DNA from: Streptomyces misionensis
GTDB lineage: Bacteria; Actinomycetota; Actinomycetes; Streptomycetales; Streptomycetaceae
Reading direction: 5' to 3'
Length of the DNA stretch: 64,000 bases
Assembly (NCBI RefSeq): GCF_900104815.1
Contig: NZ_FNTD01000004.1
Coordinates: 3,984,501-4,048,500 of the forward strand
Position 1 is the stretch's first letter; each line of letters begins with the position of its first letter. Positions 60,547 through 64,000 of the stretch are shown piece by piece. Under the pieces are notes generated by a model. It did not search any database. It saw only the letters and a list, made by a program, of their open reading frames with translations, and had not been told where the DNA came from. Made by a program: the position numbers and the translations under genes.

Positions 60547-61643
60547 GTGAGCGACGGAGGGGGCTCGGCCGAGGACTAGGGGCGCTGATTCCCGCCGCCC
60601 CGGTCGAGAAGAACCCGGTCCCGGCCGCGTTGGGAGGGGGACCGTCCGTCTCTTCCGCCGGTGGTCCGGTGATGACGACGGACCGCGGTGTGGCCGCGGC
60701 GAAGGTGGCCTCGCTGCCGTCCGTCTCACGGGAAACCGAGGAGCCGGCGGCGAGCCCCGCCAAGGAGACGCCCGCACCCCCGATGGGCGCCCACTTCGCC
60801 GAGATCCCCCTCGACGCCATCACGCCGAACCCGCGCCAGCCGCGCGAGGTCTTCGACGAGGACGCCCTGCACGAGCTGGTCACCTCCATCAAGGAGGTCG
60901 GTCTGCTCCAGCCGGTCGTCGTACGGCAGTTGGAACCCGGCCGCTATGAGCTGATCATGGGTGAGCGCCGCTGGCGCGCCTGTCGTGAGGCCGGACTGGA
61001 GGCCATCCCGGCGATCGTCCGGGCCACGGAGGACGAGAAGCTCCTCCTGGACGCGCTGCTGGAGAACCTGCACCGCGCGCAGCTGAACCCGCTGGAAGAG
61101 GCCGCCGCCTACGACCAGTTGCTGAAGGACTTCAACTGCACGCACGACCAGCTGGCCGACCGGATCGGACGCTCCCGCCCGCAGGTCTCCAACACGCTGC
61201 GGCTGCTGAAGCTTTCGCCGACGGTGCAGAAGAGGGTCGCCGCCGGGGTGCTTTCCGCCGGCCATGCCCGGGCGCTGCTGTCCGTGGCGGACTCGGAGGA
61301 GCAGGACCGGCTGGCCCACCGCATTGTGGCCGAGGGACTGTCGGTGCGGGCCGTCGAGGAGATCGTGACCCTGATGGGCTCGCGGCCCCAGAAGCCGCAG
61401 CGTCCCAAGGGTCCGCGCGCGGGCTCGCGTCTCTCCCCGGCGCTGAACGAGCTGGCGACCCGGTTGTCCGACCGCTTCGAGACCCGGGTGAAGGTCGACC
61501 TCGGGCAGAAGAAGGGCAAGATCACGGTGGAGTTCGCCTCCGTGGAGGACCTTCAGCGGATCCTGGGCACGCTGGCGCCGGGCGAGGGTCCCGTCCTTCC
61601 CAAGGACCTCCAGGAGAGTGCCGACGGCGACCAGGAGGACTGA
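60543..61643 (+). CDS. parB: Chromosome partitioning protein ParB (Spo0J)
   Basis: A 366-residue parS-binding CTPase that spreads on DNA and loads condensin. GTG 60543 overlaps the parA stop. The N-terminus, [13 protein letters not shown], is a ParA-interaction peptide. The CTP-binding boxes are [23 protein letters not shown] and [10 protein letters not shown]. The helix-turn-helix [20 protein letters not shown] reads parS. The C-terminal dimer domain ends about 360. The sequence near 60723 encodes VSRET from a decayed parS. Confidence 0.96.
   Translation: MSERRRGLGRGLGALIPAAPVEKNPVPAALGGGPSVSSAGGPVMTTDRGVAAAKVASLPSVSRETEEPAASPAKETPAPPMGAHFAEIPLDAITPNPRQPREVFDEDALHELVTSIKEVGLLQPVVVRQLEPGRYELIMGERRWRACREAGLEAIPAIVRATEDEKLLLDALLENLHRAQLNPLEEAAAYDQLLKDFNCTHDQLADRIGRSRPQVSNTLRLLKLSPTVQKRVAAGVLSAGHARALLSVADSEEQDRLAHRIVAEGLSVRAVEEIVTLMGSRPQKPQRPKGPRAGSRLSPALNELATRLSDRFETRVKVDLGQKKGKITVEFASVEDLQRILGTLAPGEGPVLPKDLQESADGDQED
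60723..60736. other. Degenerate parS-like sequence in parB
   Basis: GTCTCACGGGAAAC matches GTTTCACGTGAAAC at 12 of 14 positions. It lies in frame in parB and still encodes VSRET, as the intact copy in parA does. ParB binding is doubtful with two mismatches. Confidence 0.45.
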
Positions 61644-61678
61644 TCCTCGGCGCCTCGGGCTGTCGGGGTTCGGGCTTC

Positions 61679-61720
61679 GAGCGGGGCCGTGTCCGGTATC
61701 CACCGGACACGGCCCCGCTC
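61679..61720 (+). terminator. Terminator of parAB operon
   Basis: Perfect 18-bp arms (61679-61696 and 61703-61720) with loop TATCCA, followed by TTTGCTTT. It ends parAB before the GNAT gene. Confidence 0.93.
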
Positions 61721-61839
61721 TTTGCTTTGGGGCGGTGTCGAGCGAATCCCATCGTGGATACGATGCCGATCAGGGAGCGCAGTGCTCTGACGGCCGCCCG
61801 CGTTGTGGCGGTCGGTGACGGAAGCGAGGAACAGCTTTC

Positions 61840-62457
61840 ATGGGGCGTCGGCTTGTGCCGCTCACTCTGGACAACCTTCAGGACCTTCCCCAACGCTGTC
61901 GCTCATGTGTCTTCTGGGAACTGGACCCTGTCAGCGGCGAGGCGGCGGTCAAGGGCGGCACGGCCGCCGTGGAGAAGGAGTCCTGGATCTCCGCCGTCCT
62001 GCTCGACTGGGGCTCGTGCGGGCGCGTGGTCTACGTCGATGACGTACCGGTGGGCTTTGTGCTCTACGCCCCGCCCGCCTACGTCCCCCGCTCGGCGGCC
62101 TTCCCCACGAGCCCGATCTCTCCCGACGCCGTCCAGCTGATCACGTCCTTCATCAAGCCCGGATACCAGGGACAGGGCCTGGGACGGGTGCTGGTGCAGA
62201 CGGTCGCCAAGGATCTGCTCCGACGGGGCTTCAAGGCCATAGAGGCCTTCGGGGACGCCCGCTGGAAGGAGCCCGCCTGTCTGCTGCCGGCCGACCATCT
62301 GCTGGCCGTGGGCTTCAAGACGGTACGACAGCACCCCACGCACCCCCGGCTGCGGCTGGAGCTGCGCTCCACGCTCTCCTGGAAGGAGGACGTCGAGATG
62401 GCGATCGACCGGCTGCTGGGCGCCGTCCAGAAGGAACCCGCGCTGAGACCGCTCTAG
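61840..62457 (+). CDS. GNAT family N-acetyltransferase
   Basis: A 205-residue protein with one acetyltransferase fold. The central strand VYVDDVPVGFVLYAPP is followed by the acetyl-CoA-binding loop YQGQGLGRVLVQTVAKDLL (Q-x-x-G-x-G). Near the N-terminus, CRSCVFWELDP has two Cys. The substrate, small molecule or protein, is unknown. It sits between parB and trxA in Streptomyces genomes. ATG 61840; a purine-rich AACAGC stretch but no strong ribosome site precedes it. Confidence 0.88.
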   Translation: MGRRLVPLTLDNLQDLPQRCRSCVFWELDPVSGEAAVKGGTAAVEKESWISAVLLDWGSCGRVVYVDDVPVGFVLYAPPAYVPRSAAFPTSPISPDAVQLITSFIKPGYQGQGLGRVLVQTVAKDLLRRGFKAIEAFGDARWKEPACLLPADHLLAVGFKTVRQHPTHPRLRLELRSTLSWKEDVEMAIDRLLGAVQKEPALRPL

Positions 62458-62482
62458 TCGGGGCCGACCGGAGGGACATAAG

Positions 62483-62516
62483 CGAATGGGCCAACCCCCA
62501 GGGGTTGGCCCATTCG
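62483..62516. terminator. Bidirectional terminator next to parS
   Basis: CGAATGGGCCAACCCC (62483-62498) pairs with GGGGTTGGCCCATTCG (62501-62516). It separates convergent GNAT and trxA genes, and abuts a parS site. Confidence 0.88.
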
Positions 62517-62517
62517 T

Positions 62518-62531
62518 GTTTCACGTGAAAC
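62518..62531. other. parS site
   Basis: GTTTCACGTGAAAC, exact, two bases after the terminator hairpin and one base before the trxA stop codon. Confidence 0.96.
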
Positions 62532-62532
62532 A

Positions 62533-62862
62533 TCACTCGGCGATGAAGTCCTCGAGGTCGCGCACGATCGCGGCCTTGGGCTTGGCGCCGACGATGGTCT
62601 TGGCGACCTCGCCGCCCTGGTAGACGTTCAGGGTCGGGATGGACATGACGCCGTACTTGGCGGCCGTGGCCGGGTTCTCGTCGATGTTGAGCTTGACGAT
62701 CTCGATCTTGTCGCCGTGCTCCGCGGCGATCGCCTCAAGAGAGGGAGCGATCTGGCGGCACGGACCGCACCAGGCGGCCCAGAAGTCCACCAGGACGGGC
62801 TTGTCGTTCTTGAGGACGTCCTCCTCGAAGGAGGCGTCGGTCACGTTCTTCAGGGCGGCCAC
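62533..62862 (-). CDS. trxA: Thioredoxin
   Basis: A 109-residue thiol-disulfide oxidoreductase that reduces cytoplasmic protein disulfides. The active site is WCGPC at 31-35 (redox Cys32 and Cys35). The cis-Pro segment is SIPTLNVYQGG. GTG 62862 follows GGAG. It lies 57 bases after trxB and is likely co-transcribed with it from the sigma-R promoter. Confidence 0.97.
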   Translation of the reverse strand: MAALKNVTDASFEEDVLKNDKPVLVDFWAAWCGPCRQIAPSLEAIAAEHGDKIEIVKLNIDENPATAAKYGVMSIPTLNVYQGGEVAKTIVGAKPKAAIVRDLEDFIAE

Positions 62863-62919
62863 TCTGGGCTCCTTACCTTGGTCGTGGGGTGGGCGGGGAA
62901 GGAAAGCTGAGAGGAAGGC

Positions 62920-63891
62920 TCAGACCGCGGCGGTCTTCTCGGGCTCGGCCTTGTCCTCGTCCGCCAGGGCGGCGAGGTAGCGCTCGGCGTCCAGGGCGGC
63001 GGAGCAACCGGTGCCGGCCGCGGTGATCGCCTGCCGGTAGGTGTGGTCGACCACGTCGCCGGCGGCGAAGACACCGGTCACATTGGTGCGGGTGGACGGG
63101 GCGGCGACCTTCAGGTAGCCCTCCTCGTCGAGGTCCAGCTGGCCCTTGAACAGCTCCGTGCGCGGGTCGTGGCCGATGGCGATGAACAGTCCGGTCACGG
63201 GCAGCTCGGACAGCTCACCGGTCTTGACGTTGCGCAGCTTCAGCCCGGAGAGCTTCTGGTCGCCCTGGATCTCGGCGACCTCGCTGTCCCAGACGAACTT
63301 GATCTTCGGGTCGCCGAAGGCGCGCTCCTGCATCGCCTTCGAGGCGCGCAGCGTGTCCCGGCGGTGGACGATCGTCACGGACTTGGCGAAGCGGGAGAGG
63401 AAGGTGGCCTCCTCCATCGCGGTGTCGCCGCCGCCGATCACGGCGATGTCCTGGTCCTTGAAGAAGAACCCGTCGCAGGTGGCGCACCAGGAGACACCGC
63501 GGCCGGAGAGCGCGTCCTCGTTCGGGAGGCCGAGCTTGCGGTGCTGGGAGCCCGTGGTGACGATGACGGCCTTCGCCTTGTGGACCGTGCCCGAGGTGTC
63601 GGTGACGGTCTTGATCTCACCGGTCAGATCGACCGAGACGATGTCGTCGGGGATCAGTTCGGCGCCGAAGCGTTCGGCCTGCGCCCGCATGTTGTCCATG
63701 AGGTCGGGGCCCATGATGCCGTCGCGGAAGCCCGGGAAGTTCTCCACCTCGGTGGTGTTCATCAGCGCACCACCGGCGGTGACGGCGCCTTCGAACACCA
63801 GCGGCTTCAGCGACGCACGGGCGGTGTACAGCGCCGACGTGTAGCCTGCGGGCCCGGAGCCGATGATGATCACGTTACGGACGTCGCTCAC
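62920..63891 (-). CDS. trxB: Thioredoxin reductase
   Basis: A 323-residue FAD/NADPH enzyme that recycles thioredoxin. The FAD-binding [12 protein letters not shown] is near residues 11-22. The redox disulfide is CATC (Cys136, Cys139). The NADPH-binding [10 protein letters not shown] follows, and near the C-terminus there is [10 protein letters not shown]. The C-terminus is Lys/Glu-rich. It starts at GTG 63891, behind a matching sigma-R promoter. Confidence 0.97.
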   Translation of the reverse strand: MSDVRNVIIIGSGPAGYTSALYTARASLKPLVFEGAVTAGGALMNTTEVENFPGFRDGIMGPDLMDNMRAQAERFGAELIPDDIVSVDLTGEIKTVTDTSGTVHKAKAVIVTTGSQHRKLGLPNEDALSGRGVSWCATCDGFFFKDQDIAVIGGGDTAMEEATFLSRFAKSVTIVHRRDTLRASKAMQERAFGDPKIKFVWDSEVAEIQGDQKLSGLKLRNVKTGELSELPVTGLFIAIGHDPRTELFKGQLDLDEEGYLKVAAPSTRTNVTGVFAAGDVVDHTYRQAITAAGTGCSAALDAERYLAALADEDKAEPEKTAAV

Positions 63892-63961
63892 GGCTTGATT
63901 CCTCGTCTCTGGTCTGCGTCAGTGACCGGTGGATGCCCCTTTCGGGGCTCTCACCCCACCC

Positions 63962-63988
63962 AACGGATCCTACGGGGCGCGCATTCCC
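63962..63988 (-). promoter_or_regulatory. Sigma-R promoter of trxBA
   Basis: On the minus strand GGGAAT (63988-63983) and GTT (63964-63962) are separated by 18 bases, a match to the SigR consensus GGAAT-N18-GTT. Transcription starts about 60 bases before trxB. In Streptomyces trxBA is a classic thiol-oxidative-stress target of the SigR/RsrA system. Confidence 0.9.
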
Positions 63989-64000
63989 GTTGTGTCCGGG

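Overview
The window is chromosomal DNA from a Streptomyces-type actinomycete. It has very high GC with G/C-ending codons, many GTG starts, and the origin-proximal gene order known from Streptomyces: parB-parA-rsmG-jag-yidC-yidD-rnpA-rpmH-dnaA-(oriC)-dnaN-gnd-recF-DUF721-gyrB-gyrA-DUF3566-tRNA-Ile. It also carries Streptomyces-specific markers: the SrtE1/SrtE2 class E sortases, CrgA, and an extremely long DnaA linker domain. No insertion sequence, prophage, CRISPR array or rRNA operon was seen.

Layout. 1-1819: a truncated HTTM-domain gene and a DUF5819 membrane protein, then a regulatory gap with a PaaR-like operator. 1820-5445: paaABCDE, the phenylacetyl-CoA epoxidase, translationally coupled throughout. 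5601-10966: mostly accessory minus-strand genes (rhodanese, J-domain-like protein, DUF2252, MarR regulator, DHA2-type MFS exporter) separated by cytosine-rich repeats. 11448-11531: tRNA-Leu(CAG). 12422-20653: the growth and division signalling operon fhaA-fhaB-pstP-rodA-pbpA-pknB. 20726-24369: srtE2, srtE1, trpG/pabA-like, a 53-residue membrane protein and DUF881. 24521-27982: crgA, rhomboid protease, cyclophilin, DUF5324 and DUF7144 genes. 28095-29382: two overlapping membrane-protein genes sharing a repeated QAGRD peptide, then tRNA-Ala(TGC). 29566-42175: a lineage-variable stretch with an XRE-type regulator, a second Ser/Thr kinase, a DLW-39 protein, a glycosyltransferase, a ferredoxin, a 1366-residue HTH/STAND/WD40 protein, an ECF sigma operon and an alpha/beta-hydrolase. 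42241-63891: tRNA-Ile and the replication and segregation core, ending with trxA and trxB behind a textbook sigma-R promoter.

How it works together. The right half holds replication initiation (dnaA, oriC, dnaN, the dciA-like gene), topology (gyrBA), segregation (parAB with four exact parS sites in the window), membrane insertion (yidC/yidD), RNase P and ribosomal protein L34, and thiol redox control. The middle holds peptidoglycan synthesis, its PASTA-kinase control and surface-protein sorting. DnaA boxes are not confined to oriC. Ordered clusters lie near 8.45 kb, 24.8 kb and 59.4 kb, and several are spaced by exactly 18 bp.

The observations most worth follow-up are the QAGRD gene pair, the 18-bp phased DnaA-box arrays outside oriC, the 12-bp GCAGTACC repeat before fhaA, parS sites that encode VSRET (with a decayed copy in parB), and an 18-bp inverted repeat before the XRE regulator.
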